DNA of 64,000 bases from Halobaculum limi (GCF_029490015.1 NZ_CP120468.1:1116001-1180000); one strand, 5' to 3'. Positions 32,827 to 42,335 are shown, counted from the first letter of the stretch. Translations and numbers: made by a program. Notes: generated by a model not told the origin, from the letters alone.

Positions 32827-33908
32827 CCGGTGGGGCACTGCTCCAGGGGTCCTCGATGACCCCGCTGCCGGATATCATCGTGAACCTGCTCCCGTTCGGC
32901 GGCCTCGCGGCCGACGTGGTCGCGGCGCTACTGGGGGCGTTCCTCATCGCCAACTTCCTGCTCATCAACACGGCCTTCGCGGGCCCGTGGGCGAAACGGA
33001 AGATCACGGCGGCGTTCACCGACCGCATCGCGGTCAACCGGATCGGGCCGTTCGGCCTGTTCGTCATCGTCGCCGACGCGGTGCGCCTCCTCTCGAAGGA
33101 GTTGATCGTGCCGGAGGGCGTGGACCGTCCCGCGTGGGATCTGGGTCCGCTCCTCATTCCGTTCTCGGCGCTGCTCGGCTTCGCGGTCATCCCGATGGGG
33201 AGCGGCATCCACCTCGCCGACCCCGAGACGGGACTCGCGTTCGCGTTCGCCGCCTCCTCCATCGCTTCGCTGGGGCTGATTATGATGGGGTACGCGTCGA
33301 ACAACAAGTACAGCCTGCTCGGCGGCCTGCGCGCCGTCGCGTCCAACATCGCCTACGAGATTCCCCTCATCGTCACCGGCATCTCGGTGGTGCTGTTCAC
33401 CGGATCGATCCGGATGAGCGAAATCGTCGCGGCACAGCAGGCGACGTTCATCAGCGTCGCCGGGATCGCGATCCCGCAGTGGTTCGCGCTCGTGAACCCG
33501 TTCGCGTTCGTGCTGTTCGTCGTGGCGAACGTCGCGGAGGTCGGGCGGAACCCGTTCGACATCCCCGAAGCGCCGACAGAGATTGTCGCCGGGTACCAGA
33601 CAGAGTACTCCTCCGTCTACTTCGTGCTCATCTACCTGGGTGAGTTCATCCACATCTTCCTCGGCGGCGCTATCGCGGCGACGCTGTTCCTCGGTGGCCC
33701 GGCCGGGCCTGGCCCGGAGGCGCTGGGGATCGTCTGGTTCACCGCGAAGATCTGGGCGTTCTTCCTGCTCACGCAGTGGCTCCGCTCTGCGGTGCCGCGG
33801 CTTCGCGTTGACCAGTTCATCGAGATCGGTTGGAAGGGCATGCTGGTGCTCTCGTTCGCGAACCTCGTCCTCACCGCAGTCATCGTGGGGGTGCTCCAAA
33901 CGCTATGA
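32823..33908 (+). CDS. nuoH: complex I subunit NuoH
   Basis: A 361-residue membrane subunit forming part of the quinone chamber. About eight helices are visible. Signature loops are RIGPFGLFVIVADAVRLLSKE and the acidic NPFDIPEAPTEIVAGYQTEYSS. Its stop overlaps the nuoI ATG. It sits between the NuoB/CD module and the membrane arm. Confidence 0.96.
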   Translation: MTGGALLQGSSMTPLPDIIVNLLPFGGLAADVVAALLGAFLIANFLLINTAFAGPWAKRKITAAFTDRIAVNRIGPFGLFVIVADAVRLLSKELIVPEGVDRPAWDLGPLLIPFSALLGFAVIPMGSGIHLADPETGLAFAFAASSIASLGLIMMGYASNNKYSLLGGLRAVASNIAYEIPLIVTGISVVLFTGSIRMSEIVAAQQATFISVAGIAIPQWFALVNPFAFVLFVVANVAEVGRNPFDIPEAPTEIVAGYQTEYSSVYFVLIYLGEFIHIFLGGAIAATLFLGGPAGPGPEALGIVWFTAKIWAFFLLTQWLRSAVPRLRVDQFIEIGWKGMLVLSFANLVLTAVIVGVLQTL

Positions 33909-34366
33909 TCGGACTACTCAAAGGAATGGCAACGACGATGAAGCACGCGCTGGACGGCAAGACGTTCACGGTCGAGTACCCGGACGTCGCGCCCGAGGTC
34001 AGCCCGCGGTTCCGCGGGGTCCACAAGTTCTCTCAGGAGCGGTGCATCTGGTGCCGCCAGTGTGAGAACGTCTGTCCGAACGACACGATCCAGATCGTGC
34101 AGGACGACCAGCGCAACGGCGAACAGTACAACCTCCACATCGGGCAGTGCATCTACTGCCGCCTGTGCGAGGAGGTGTGTCCGGTGGACGCCATCCTGCT
34201 GACGCAGAACTTCGAGTTCACCGCCGACACGAAAGACGACTTCGTCTACAACAAAGAGCAGTTGAAGAACGTTCCCTGGTACAAGGGGATCGACCCGCTC
34301 AACTCCCGCAACCCCGACCGCAACGCGTGGATCGGCGAGGGCGACGGCGAAGTCGACTACCAGTAA
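33905..34366 (+). CDS. nuoI: complex I 2x[4Fe-4S] subunit NuoI
   Basis: 153 residues with two ferredoxin motifs, CIWCRQCENVCP and CIYCRLCEEVCP, that carry clusters N6a and N6b. As NuoE, F and G are absent from the cluster, this subunit is the likely entry point for electrons from a soluble donor. Start at ATG 33905, overlapping nuoH by four bases. The gene is followed by a hairpin and a 302-base gap. Confidence 0.96.
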   Translation: MIGLLKGMATTMKHALDGKTFTVEYPDVAPEVSPRFRGVHKFSQERCIWCRQCENVCPNDTIQIVQDDQRNGEQYNLHIGQCIYCRLCEEVCPVDAILLTQNFEFTADTKDDFVYNKEQLKNVPWYKGIDPLNSRNPDRNAWIGEGDGEVDYQ

Positions 34367-34668
34367 TCGTCGACGACGCGGTCGTCGACCATCCGGGTTC
34401 TCCACCCGTTCACCGTGCTTCGACAGCGACGCGGCCACCGCGGCACTCGTCTCGCCGCTCGATTCGGGTCGACGCCGAACCCCCGCGCTCCACGTATCAC
34501 TCGATAGACGCCGTATCAGTGTCTGTTTGCTGCTGTTCGGTGTCACACACGTAGTCGTGAGTGCCCGTTTGTCCGACCGATCATCCCGGTCCCTGCACGC
34601 GCATTACGCCGCACACGCGCGAAGCGTTCTCGAAACCTTCAAACGGACTCCGCCGGGAGTGTCGGGTA
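34367..34668 (+). other. 302-base gap inside the nuo cluster
   Basis: No supported gene is present on either strand. Besides the hairpin at its start it holds a weak TATA-like CTTCAAACGG (34637-34646), 23-32 bases before nuoJ1, so the second half of the cluster may have its own leaderless promoter. Every other nuo junction overlaps or is within three bases, which makes this gap unusual. Confidence 0.7.
34369..34389 (+). terminator. hairpin just after nuoI
   Basis: A perfect 9-bp inverted repeat GTCGACGAC-GCG-GTCGTCGAC starts three bases after the nuoI stop. It may terminate or attenuate the nuoA-I transcript, or protect its 3' end after processing. There is no T-run behind it. Confidence 0.45.
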
Positions 34669-34944
34669 ATGGTTGTAGAGACTATCGCGTTCGCGCTGTT
34701 CGCCATCGTCACGGTGGGGAGCAGTCTGGGCGTGGTGCTCGCGGAGGACGTGTGGCACTCCGCACTCTTCCTCGGGGCCGCGCTGCTCAGCGTCGCGGTG
34801 CACTACGTGATGTTACAGGCGGAGTTCCTGGCCGCCATGCAGATCCTCGTCTACGTTGGCGGGGTTCTCATCCTCATCACGTTCGCCGTGATGCTGGTGC
34901 GCAGGGAGGGTGAACCGGAGGCAATGGAGGTGTTCGAGGCGTGA
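34669..34944 (+). CDS. nuoJ1: complex I subunit NuoJ, N-terminal part
   Basis: A 91-residue membrane protein matching the first three helices of NuoJ: VETIAFALFAIVTVGSSLGVVL, the conserved HSALFLGAALLSVAVHYVMLQAEF, and AAMQILVYVGGVLILITFAVML. It ends before the last helices, which are encoded by the next gene, so NuoJ is split. The overlap with nuoJ2 is four bases (GTGA). ATG 34669 is chosen since the residues before it are unlike NuoJ. Confidence 0.92.
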   Translation: MVVETIAFALFAIVTVGSSLGVVLAEDVWHSALFLGAALLSVAVHYVMLQAEFLAAMQILVYVGGVLILITFAVMLVRREGEPEAMEVFEA

Positions 34945-35324
34945 GCGACGGCTCGAGCACGCGACCGCGCCTGAAACTCGGGGGGCACCTCGTTCCCGGG
35001 TTGGCGGCGGTGGCGCTGTTCGCCGTCCTCGCGGCCGTGTTCCTGCAGGCCTCCTTCGGGGAGGCTGCCGGGTTCACGAGCGGGGCGTCGATCACCGCGA
35101 GTATCGGCTACGCGATGTTCAACATCGATGCCGAGGTCATCTCCGGGGCCGTCGTCTCCGGAGAAGGCTTCGTCGTCGCGTTCATCCTGATCGCCATCGC
35201 GCTCGACGTCGCCATCGACGGCGCGGTATTCCTCGCCAAGCGCGACGACGAGCAGGGCATCGGCGACGTCCTCGCCGACGGCGGTCGAGAGATCAAAGAG
35301 ACGTTCCGGGGGGGTGACGACTGA
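34941..35324 (+). CDS. nuoJ2: complex I subunit NuoJ, C-terminal part
   Basis: A 127-residue protein with two or three membrane helices. It supplies the missing C-terminal half of NuoJ: the segment FVVAFILIAIALDVAIDGAVFLAKRD near the end and a helix after LKLGGHLVPGLAAVALF. It starts at GTG within the nuoJ1 stop and its own stop overlaps nuoK as TGATG. A two-gene NuoJ is the usual haloarchaeal state rather than a frameshift, as both parts are coupled and intact. Confidence 0.88.
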   Translation: MSDGSSTRPRLKLGGHLVPGLAAVALFAVLAAVFLQASFGEAAGFTSGASITASIGYAMFNIDAEVISGAVVSGEGFVVAFILIAIALDVAIDGAVFLAKRDDEQGIGDVLADGGREIKETFRGGDD

Positions 35325-35629
35325 TGTTCGCTCCGCCCGAAGCGTACCTGGTGATGTCGGCGGCCGTGTTCTGCATCGGCGTGTTCGGCCTGCTGACGCG
35401 CAAGAACGCGCTGTTGTTCCTGATGTCCGTCGAGTTGATGCTCAACGCGGCGAACATCAACCTCGTGGCGTTCTCCTTCTACTGGGGCAACGTCACGGGG
35501 CAGACGTTCAGTCTGTTCACGATGGCGCTCGCGGCCGCCGAGGTCGCGATCGGTATCGGGATCATCCTCGTGCTGTACCGGAACTTCAAGGACGTGGACG
35601 TGACCGAAGCGACGACGATGAGGTGGTAA
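35324..35629 (+). CDS. nuoK: complex I subunit NuoK
   Basis: A 101-residue membrane subunit with three helices. The key acidic residues of the proton path are in the second and third helices: LFLMSVELMLNAANINLV and AAAEVAIGIGIILVL. It starts at ATG within the nuoJ2 stop. nuoL follows after three bases. Confidence 0.95.
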   Translation: MFAPPEAYLVMSAAVFCIGVFGLLTRKNALLFLMSVELMLNAANINLVAFSFYWGNVTGQTFSLFTMALAAAEVAIGIGIILVLYRNFKDVDVTEATTMRW

Positions 35630-35632
35630 CTT

Positions 35633-37681
35633 ATGGCAGGAATCTTCGACTTCGCACCGGCCATCGTACTGCTCCCGTTCCTCTCGTTCCTGATCGCAGT
35701 CGGGGTCGGCCTCTCGGGCCGTGACCTGCTGCCGAAAGGCGGTGCCATCCCCGGCATCGCCGCGACCGCCGGTTCGCTGGTCCTCTCCATCGCGATGGCC
35801 GCGACGGTCGCCGGGGGCGAGACGTACGACGAAACACTCTACACGTGGGCCGTCGGGGCCGTCCCCGGCGCGGAAGCGCCGCTGGAACTGACGTTCGGCG
35901 TCCTCATCGACCCGCTGTCGTCGATGATGCTCGTCATCGTGACGCTCGTCGCCCTCCTGGTCCACGTCTTCTCGCTCGGCTACATGAACGACGACGGCGA
36001 GACGGGCCTCCCCCGGTACTACGCCGGCCTCGGCCTGTTCACCGCCTCGATGCTCGGGTTCGTCGTCGCCGACAACCTGCTGATGGCGTTCATGTTCTTC
36101 GAACTGGTGGGGCTGTGCTCGTACCTCCTCATCGGCTTCCACTTCCGCGAACCCGGCCCGCCGTCGGCGGCGAAGAAGGCGTTCCTGGTCACCCGCTTCG
36201 GTGACTACTTCTTCCTCGTCGGCGTCGTCGCCGTCTTCGCGACGTTCGGCACCGCCCAGTTCGGCGGGGCCGAGTCGTTCCCCGTCCTCGCCGAACAGGC
36301 GCTCGCGGGCGAACACACGGTCAACACGTTCCTCGGCCTCGGTGAGCAGGCGTGGTTCACCGTCGTCGGCCTCCTCGTCCTCGGCGGGGTCATCGGCAAG
36401 TCCGCGCAGTTCCCGCTGCACACGTGGCTCCCCGACGCGATGGAAGGCCCGACGCCGGTCTCCGCGCTCATCCACGCGGCCACGATGGTCGCTGCGGGTG
36501 TCTTCCTCGTCGCCCGGATGTACGGCTTCTACGCTATCTCGCCGACCGCACTCGGCATCATCGCGCTCGTGGGCGGCTTCACGGCGCTGTTCGCCGGGAC
36601 GATGGGCCTTGTGAAGCGCGAACTCAAGCAGGTGCTCGCGTACTCCACCATCTCGCAGTACGGCTATATGATGCTCGCGCTCGGCGCGGGCGGGTACGTG
36701 GCTGCGACCTTCCACCTGCTGACTCACGCGTTCTTCAAGGCGCTGCTGTTCCTCGGCGCTGGGTCGGTCATCCTCGCGATGCACCACAACGAAAATATGT
36801 GGGACATGGGCGGGCTGAAAGACAAGATGCCCGTCACCTACTACTCGTTCCTCGCCGGGTCGCTGGCGCTGGCGGGTATCTTCCCGTTCGCTGGCTTCTG
36901 GTCGAAAGACGAGATTCTCTTCGAGACGCTCATCCACGGCTTGGACGGGTCGCCGCTGCTGTTGGTCGGCTACGCGTTCGGCCTGCTTGCGGTGCCCGTG
37001 ACGGCCTTCTACACCTTCCGGATGGTGTTCCTCACCTTCCACGGTGAGCCACGCACCGAGCAGGCAGCCGACCCCGACGGGGTCCGGTGGAACGTGAAGG
37101 GGCCGCTGGCGGTGCTGGGCATCCTTGCGACGGTCGCGGGCGCGGTCAACCTCGCGCCGGTGAAGTATCTCACGGGCCTCGAGGTGGACTTCCTGCACTC
37201 GTGGCTCGACTTGGGCCCGACGCCGCTGACGGTCCACCACTACGCGGAGATCGACCCGTACTCCTCGGCGTACATCGGCGGCAGCTCAGTGACGACGGTG
37301 CTCGTGGGCGCGGCCGTCTCGCTCGGCCTCGCGCTGTTGGGACTGCTCGTCGCCCGTCGCCTGTACGCGGTGCCGGAACCGGTCGAGCACACGCAGAAGC
37401 TCGGTGGGTTCGCGGACCTGCTGTACGACAACTACTACCAGGACGAGTATCAGGTGTTCATCGCGAATCGGGTCGTGCTCCCGTTGGCCCGCGTCGCTGA
37501 CACCTTCGACCAGGGCGTCGTCGACGGCGCGGTCAACGCCATCTCCAGCGTGAGCCTGTTCTCCGGCTCGCGCATCCGGCGCATCCAGACCGGCGTGGTG
37601 AGCAACTACGCCGCGATGGTGACACTCGGACTGACCGTCCTGCTTGTGCTGTTCGGAGTTCTCGGGGGGTGGTTACTGTGA
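35633..37681 (+). CDS. nuoL: complex I antiporter-like subunit NuoL
   Basis: A 682-residue membrane subunit, one of the three antiporter-like proton channels. Landmarks are DPLSSMMLVIVTLVALLVHVFS, FFELVGLCSYLLIGFH, the channel Lys/His region KSAQFPLHTWLPDAMEGPTPVSALIHAATMV, and LVKRELKQVLAYSTISQYGYM. The C-terminal lateral helix region (about 540-682) is present as in true NuoL. It overlaps nuoM by four bases. Confidence 0.96.
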   Translation: MAGIFDFAPAIVLLPFLSFLIAVGVGLSGRDLLPKGGAIPGIAATAGSLVLSIAMAATVAGGETYDETLYTWAVGAVPGAEAPLELTFGVLIDPLSSMMLVIVTLVALLVHVFSLGYMNDDGETGLPRYYAGLGLFTASMLGFVVADNLLMAFMFFELVGLCSYLLIGFHFREPGPPSAAKKAFLVTRFGDYFFLVGVVAVFATFGTAQFGGAESFPVLAEQALAGEHTVNTFLGLGEQAWFTVVGLLVLGGVIGKSAQFPLHTWLPDAMEGPTPVSALIHAATMVAAGVFLVARMYGFYAISPTALGIIALVGGFTALFAGTMGLVKRELKQVLAYSTISQYGYMMLALGAGGYVAATFHLLTHAFFKALLFLGAGSVILAMHHNENMWDMGGLKDKMPVTYYSFLAGSLALAGIFPFAGFWSKDEILFETLIHGLDGSPLLLVGYAFGLLAVPVTAFYTFRMVFLTFHGEPRTEQAADPDGVRWNVKGPLAVLGILATVAGAVNLAPVKYLTGLEVDFLHSWLDLGPTPLTVHHYAEIDPYSSAYIGGSSVTTVLVGAAVSLGLALLGLLVARRLYAVPEPVEHTQKLGGFADLLYDNYYQDEYQVFIANRVVLPLARVADTFDQGVVDGAVNAISSVSLFSGSRIRRIQTGVVSNYAAMVTLGLTVLLVLFGVLGGWLL

Positions 37682-39210
37682 TAATCGAAGCACTCATCGG
37701 ATTCACGTTCCTCGCCGCGCTGGTCGTGATGCTGGCGCCCGACAAGTACGCCGGGAAGCTCGCCTTCGGGCTGAGCCTCCTCCCGGTCGTCGGGAGTCTG
37801 TACATGTGGGCCGGCTTCGACGCCGGCGGGAACGCACTTATGGCTGGGAGCATCGCCTATCAGACACAGATCGAGTGGCTCACCGCCTTCGGCTACGAAC
37901 TCCAGTGGTTCGTCGGCGTCGACGGTATCAGCCTGCCGCTGGTCGTTCTCTCGACGGTGCTGACCTCGCTGGCTATCTTGTCGGCGTGGACGCCCATCGA
38001 CGCGCGCCAGTCGCAGTTCTACGGCCTGATGCTGTTCATGGAGGCGAACCTCATCGGCGTGTTCACCGCGCTGGACTTCTTCCTGTGGTTCGTCTTCTGG
38101 GAGGCCGTGCTGGTCCCGATGTACTTCCTCATCGGCGTGTGGGGCGGCCCGCGCCGGAAGTACGCCGCGATCAAGTTCTTCGTGTACACGAACATCGCCA
38201 GCCTCGCGATGTTCATCGCGTTCATGGCGTTAGTGTTCAACCTCCCCGTCAGTTCGTTCGGACTGCCGGAGATCACCCAGTCGCTGCAGGCGGGTGAACT
38301 GAGCGGCTTCGTCGGCCTCGACCCGGCGACGCTGAAACTCGCGGCGTTCGTGGCGATGTTCGCGGGCTTCGCGGTGAAGGTGCCCGTCGTCCCGGTCCAC
38401 ACGTGGCTGCCGGACGCCCACGTCGAAGCACCGACGCCGGTGTCGGTGATGCTGGCGGGCGTCCTCCTGAAGATGGGGACGTACGCCCTACTGCGGTTCA
38501 ACTTCACGATGCTGCCGGACGTGGCGACTCGCCCGCTCGTGGCGGGTGCAATCGCCGCGGTGGCGGTCATCTCGGTTATCTACGGTGCGATGCTCGCGCT
38601 GGCCCAACAGGATCTCAAGCGCATCGTCGCGTACTCCTCCGTCTCGTCGATGGGGTACGTCATCCTCGGCCTCGTCGCGTACACCGCACTCGGCGTCGGC
38701 GGCGCGACGTTCCAGATGATCGCACACGGCCTCATCTCGGGGCTGATGTTCATGGCGGTCGGCGTCATCTACAACGTCACCCACACGCGGATGGTTGGCG
38801 ACATGTCCGGGATGGCCGACCGGATGCCCATCACGGTGGGCATCCTCATCGCCGGCGCGTTCGGCTACATGGGCCTCCCGCTCATGGCCGGGTTCGCCGC
38901 CGAGTACTTCATCTTCCAGGGCGCGTTCGCCTCGACGGTTATCCCGTCGGCACCGCTGTTCACGGCGGCGTCGATGTTCGGCATCGTCATCGTGGCGGGC
39001 TACCTCCTGTTCGCGATGCAGCGGACGCTGTTCGGAGAGTTCCGCCTGGAGACCGACTACGAGGTGTCGCGCGCGGCGTTCCACGACGTGGCACCGCTGG
39101 CGGTGCTGCTGCTGTGTACCATCGCGCTGGGCGTCGCACCCAGCATCTTCTTCGAGATGATCACTGACGCAATCGAGCCGGTCGTCGCGGTCGTCGGGGG
39201 TGGTGCCTGA
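37678..39210 (+). CDS. nuoM: complex I antiporter-like subunit NuoM
   Basis: A 510-residue membrane subunit. Landmarks are FVGVDGISLPLVVLSTVLTSLAIL, FFLWFVFWEAVLVPMYFLIG (with the key Glu), VHTWLPDAHVEAPTPVSVML and AQQDLKRIVAYSSVSSMGYV. GTG at 37678 is taken because it overlaps the nuoL stop (GTGA); the GTG nine bases earlier lies deeper in nuoL. Its stop overlaps the nuoN ATG. Confidence 0.96.
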   Translation: MIIEALIGFTFLAALVVMLAPDKYAGKLAFGLSLLPVVGSLYMWAGFDAGGNALMAGSIAYQTQIEWLTAFGYELQWFVGVDGISLPLVVLSTVLTSLAILSAWTPIDARQSQFYGLMLFMEANLIGVFTALDFFLWFVFWEAVLVPMYFLIGVWGGPRRKYAAIKFFVYTNIASLAMFIAFMALVFNLPVSSFGLPEITQSLQAGELSGFVGLDPATLKLAAFVAMFAGFAVKVPVVPVHTWLPDAHVEAPTPVSVMLAGVLLKMGTYALLRFNFTMLPDVATRPLVAGAIAAVAVISVIYGAMLALAQQDLKRIVAYSSVSSMGYVILGLVAYTALGVGGATFQMIAHGLISGLMFMAVGVIYNVTHTRMVGDMSGMADRMPITVGILIAGAFGYMGLPLMAGFAAEYFIFQGAFASTVIPSAPLFTAASMFGIVIVAGYLLFAMQRTLFGEFRLETDYEVSRAAFHDVAPLAVLLLCTIALGVAPSIFFEMITDAIEPVVAVVGGGA

Positions 39211-40718
39211 TGGAGCCAGTCCTTTTGCAAGGCAGTTCGCTCCCCGAGTGGACCGCACTCGCGCCGGCGCTGGCGCTCGCACTGACCGGGCTGCTGTTGA
39301 TCGTGATCGACAGCGTGAACCCCGAAGACTCCAACCCAGCGCTGCTCGCAGGCGTCGGCACGGTCGGTGCGCTGGCGTCGCTCGGCCTCGCCGGATGGTT
39401 CCTCGGGGCCGGCACCGGACAGCCAGGAACCGGTGGCACCATCTCGCTGTACGGCGACTCGCTCGTCGTCGACGGGATGACGCTGTTCTTCCAGGCGCTG
39501 TTCGCCTCTGTCACCGCGCTGGTGGTGGTGGCGAGTTTCGACTACCTCAGCGACAAGGCGTACCAGGCGGAGTTCTACTCGCTGGTGCTGTTCGCCGCGA
39601 CCGGGATGGCGCTGATGGCGGCCGCCAACTCGCTGGCGGTCGCGTTCGTCGCGCTGGAACTCGCCTCGCTGCCGTCGTACGCACTGGTCGCGTTCCTCAA
39701 GCGTGACACCGGCAGCGTCGAGGCGGGCCTGAAGTACTTCCTCATCGGCGCGCTGTCGTCGGCGGTGTTCGCCTTCGGTATCTCGCTGGTGTACGCCGCG
39801 ACGGGCAGCCTCCTGCTGCCGGACGTGTACGAGGCACTCTCGGGCGGGATGGAAGGTCTCTCGGGCGTCGCCGGCGTCGGCATCCTGATGATCGCCGGCG
39901 GCTTCGCGTTCAAGACGGCTTCCGTCCCGTTCCACTTCTGGGCGCCGGAGGCGTACGAGGGCGCGCCCGCACCCGTTTCCGGGTTCCTCTCGTCGGCCTC
40001 GAAGGCCGCCGGGTTCGCGGTGGCGTTCCGCGTGTTCGTCACCGGCTTCCCGGTCGACGTCGGCATCGACTGGGTGCTGTTGTTCCAGATTCTCGCGGTC
40101 GTCACGATGACGCTCGGGAACTTCGCCGCCGCGACCCAGGAGAACGTCAAGCGGATGCTGGCGTACTCCTCGGTCGGGCACGCGGGCTACGCACTCATCG
40201 GCCTCGCCGCCTTCACTGGCGGCGCGGGCGGCAACGTGCTTGGTGCGTCGATGGCGCACCTCCTCGTGTACGGCTTTATGAACACGGGTGCGTTCCTGTT
40301 CGTCGCACTGGCGGAACACTGGGGCATCGGCCGCACGTTCGACGACTACTCGGGGCTGGCGAGTAAGGCGCCGCTGGCGTGCGTCGCGATGACCGTGTTC
40401 ATGTTCTCGCTGGCGGGCCTGCCGCCGTTCGGCGGGTTCTTCTCGAAGTACTTCCTGTTCGCCGGCGCGGTCGAGGCCGGCTTCTGGTGGCTCGCCGCCG
40501 TGGGCGCGGTCAACAGCGCGCTGTCGCTGTTCTACTACAGCCGCGTCGTGAAGGCGCTGTGGCTCAACGACCCGGTCACCGAGTTCGAACTCGGCTCGAC
40601 GCCGACGGCGCTGTACGCTGCCGTCGTGTTCGCCGCGGTCGCGACCGTCCTCTTGTTGCCCGGCTTCCCGCCGGTCATCGAGACGGCACAGGCGGCCGCG
40701 ACGACCATCCTCCCGTAA
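39210..40718 (+). CDS. nuoN: complex I antiporter-like subunit NuoN
   Basis: A 502-residue membrane subunit, last in the cluster. It has the typical VAFVALELASLPSYALVAFLKRD and LKYFLIGALSSAVFAFGISLVYAATGS segments, the channel loop PFHFWAPEAYEGAPAPVSGFL and TQENVKRMLAYSSVGHAGYAL. It starts within the nuoM stop. The following 159 bases hold the promoter of the phosphoesterase gene and no further nuo gene, so E, F and G are missing from the locus. Confidence 0.96.
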   Translation: MEPVLLQGSSLPEWTALAPALALALTGLLLIVIDSVNPEDSNPALLAGVGTVGALASLGLAGWFLGAGTGQPGTGGTISLYGDSLVVDGMTLFFQALFASVTALVVVASFDYLSDKAYQAEFYSLVLFAATGMALMAAANSLAVAFVALELASLPSYALVAFLKRDTGSVEAGLKYFLIGALSSAVFAFGISLVYAATGSLLLPDVYEALSGGMEGLSGVAGVGILMIAGGFAFKTASVPFHFWAPEAYEGAPAPVSGFLSSASKAAGFAVAFRVFVTGFPVDVGIDWVLLFQILAVVTMTLGNFAAATQENVKRMLAYSSVGHAGYALIGLAAFTGGAGGNVLGASMAHLLVYGFMNTGAFLFVALAEHWGIGRTFDDYSGLASKAPLACVAMTVFMFSLAGLPPFGGFFSKYFLFAGAVEAGFWWLAAVGAVNSALSLFYYSRVVKALWLNDPVTEFELGSTPTALYAAVVFAAVATVLLLPGFPPVIETAQAAATTILP

Positions 40719-40877
40719 GGGAGTCGAAGCGAAGCCTCTGCCCGCTGCAGTTCGGTTTCTTCACGCGAGTACGTCGACACACGCTCCCAGCGACGCGGGT
40801 AGCGGCCCACGCGAATCATTCTCAGTGTGTCGGCGGACGATAGCGTTTTTCCCGGCCGGGACCGATTCACGGCTGTA

Positions 40878-42335
40878 ATGCGCCGGCTGGTGTTGGGGTG
40901 TGGCAGCCTCGGAACCCACATAATCGAGGAGTTGTCCGGTCGGCAGGGAGAACTCCACGTCATCACCGACGAAAGTGGTCGAGCGACTGCCCTCCGCGAG
41001 GAACACGTCTCGGCGGCCGAAGCCGACCCGTTAGACCCCACGAACTACCCCGACCACGCCGACATCGTCTTCGTCGCTGGCCCGTCCGCGACGGACAACC
41101 TCTCGGCGGCCGACCACGCGCACCGACACTTTCCGGACGCGATGCTCGTCGCGTACGCCGGCGAGGACGCCACCGAGGCCGACCTCCGAGCGATGCGAGA
41201 GCTCGCCGACCGCGTCATCGACCCGATCGGAATCCAATCCGACCGCATCCTCGACGTGTCGACGGGCGTTCGCGCCGACCGCCTCCGTCGGATGGCGCGG
41301 GCGTTGCGGTCGGTCGACGGCAAACTGGCCGTCGTCGCTCACGACAACCCCGACCCCGACGCCATCGCCGCGGCGGTCGCACTCGTTCGCGTCGCACAGT
41401 TCGCTGGCACAGACGCGCAGGCGTGCTACTACGGCGACATCTCTCACCAGGAGAACCGTGCGTTGGTGAACCTCCTCGACATCGGGATGCGCCGACTCGA
41501 CCCCGACGACGACCCACGCGAAGAGTTCGACGCGTTCGCGCTCGTCGACCACTCGCGACCGGGCGTCAACGACAGTCTCCCCGACGACATCGAACCGATC
41601 ATCGTCGTCGACCACCACCCACCGCGAGAGCCGGTCGACGCGGGCTTCATCGACCTCCGTGACGGCGTGGGGTCGACGTCCACGCTGCTCGTCGAGTACC
41701 TCGATCGCTTCGGGCTGACGCCCGACTCACGCCTCGCGACGGCGCTGTTGTACGGCATCCGAATCGACACGAAAGAGTTCACCCGTGAGGTGGCAGAAGC
41801 CGACTTCGACGCCGCCGCGTACCTGATGCCGATGGTCGACACCGACGTGCTCGCACGGGTCGAGTCTCCCAGCGTCGACCCCGCGGTGTTCGACGTGTTG
41901 GCGCGGGCTATCGAGAACCGCGACCAGCGAGGGACGGCACTGGCCTCCGGCGTCGGTGAGATACGCAACCGCGACGCCCTCGCGCAGGCGGCCGAACACC
42001 TCCTAAATATGGAGGGCGTGAACACGACCGTCGTGTACGGCTATCAGGACGGCGTGATATACGTCTCCGGTCGGACGCGCGGGGCCGACCTCGATTTGGG
42101 TGAGACGCTCCGCGACGCCCTCTCTCAGATCGGTTCTGCGGGCGGGCACGCGGATATGGCCGGTGCGCAGATTCCGCTCGGTATCCTCGCGGACGTGGAG
42201 GACGGGTCGAAAGAGACGCTCGCTGATATCGTCGACGACATCATCGCCGGACGACTCTTCGAGACGCTCGCAGACGCGCCATCTGCGCCCGTGCGAACCG
42301 CCGAGCGTGAACTGCGGTTCCCCGACGAAGATTGA
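40878..42335 (+). CDS. Rossmann (TrkA-N-like) plus DHH/DHHA1 phosphoesterase
   Basis: 485 residues in three parts. Residues about 1-130 form a Rossmann-like nucleotide-binding domain (RRLVLGCGSLGTHIIEEL; GxGxxG), as in TrkA-N/RCK regulators. Residues about 140-325 are a DHH phosphoesterase with VAHDNPDPDAIAAAVAL, a second metal Asp in FALVDHSRPG and VVDHHPP. The end (about 330-485) is DHHA1-like, with the nucleic acid/nucleotide-binding GSAGGHADMAGAQIP. DHH-DHHA1 enzymes of this kind split nanoRNA, pAp or cyclic dinucleotides. The RCK-like front makes a cyclic-di-AMP phosphodiesterase an attractive but unproven idea. Start ATG 40878, with a GCGTTTTT box about 26 bases upstream. Confidence 0.85.
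   Translation: MRRLVLGCGSLGTHIIEELSGRQGELHVITDESGRATALREEHVSAAEADPLDPTNYPDHADIVFVAGPSATDNLSAADHAHRHFPDAMLVAYAGEDATEADLRAMRELADRVIDPIGIQSDRILDVSTGVRADRLRRMARALRSVDGKLAVVAHDNPDPDAIAAAVALVRVAQFAGTDAQACYYGDISHQENRALVNLLDIGMRRLDPDDDPREEFDAFALVDHSRPGVNDSLPDDIEPIIVVDHHPPREPVDAGFIDLRDGVGSTSTLLVEYLDRFGLTPDSRLATALLYGIRIDTKEFTREVAEADFDAAAYLMPMVDTDVLARVESPSVDPAVFDVLARAIENRDQRGTALASGVGEIRNRDALAQAAEHLLNMEGVNTTVVYGYQDGVIYVSGRTRGADLDLGETLRDALSQIGSAGGHADMAGAQIPLGILADVEDGSKETLADIVDDIIAGRLFETLADAPSAPVRTAERELRFPDED

Noticed and set aside
34669-35324. Frameshifted nuoJ
   Set aside because: Both parts have proper starts, stops and coupled overlap, and a two-gene NuoJ is usual in haloarchaea.
35108-37240. A 710-codon open frame on the minus strand, antisense to nuoL
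   Set aside because: It is rich in Arg, Glu, Asp and His in the pattern produced by reverse reading of GC-rich membrane-protein codons, and nuoL on the other strand has full family similarity.
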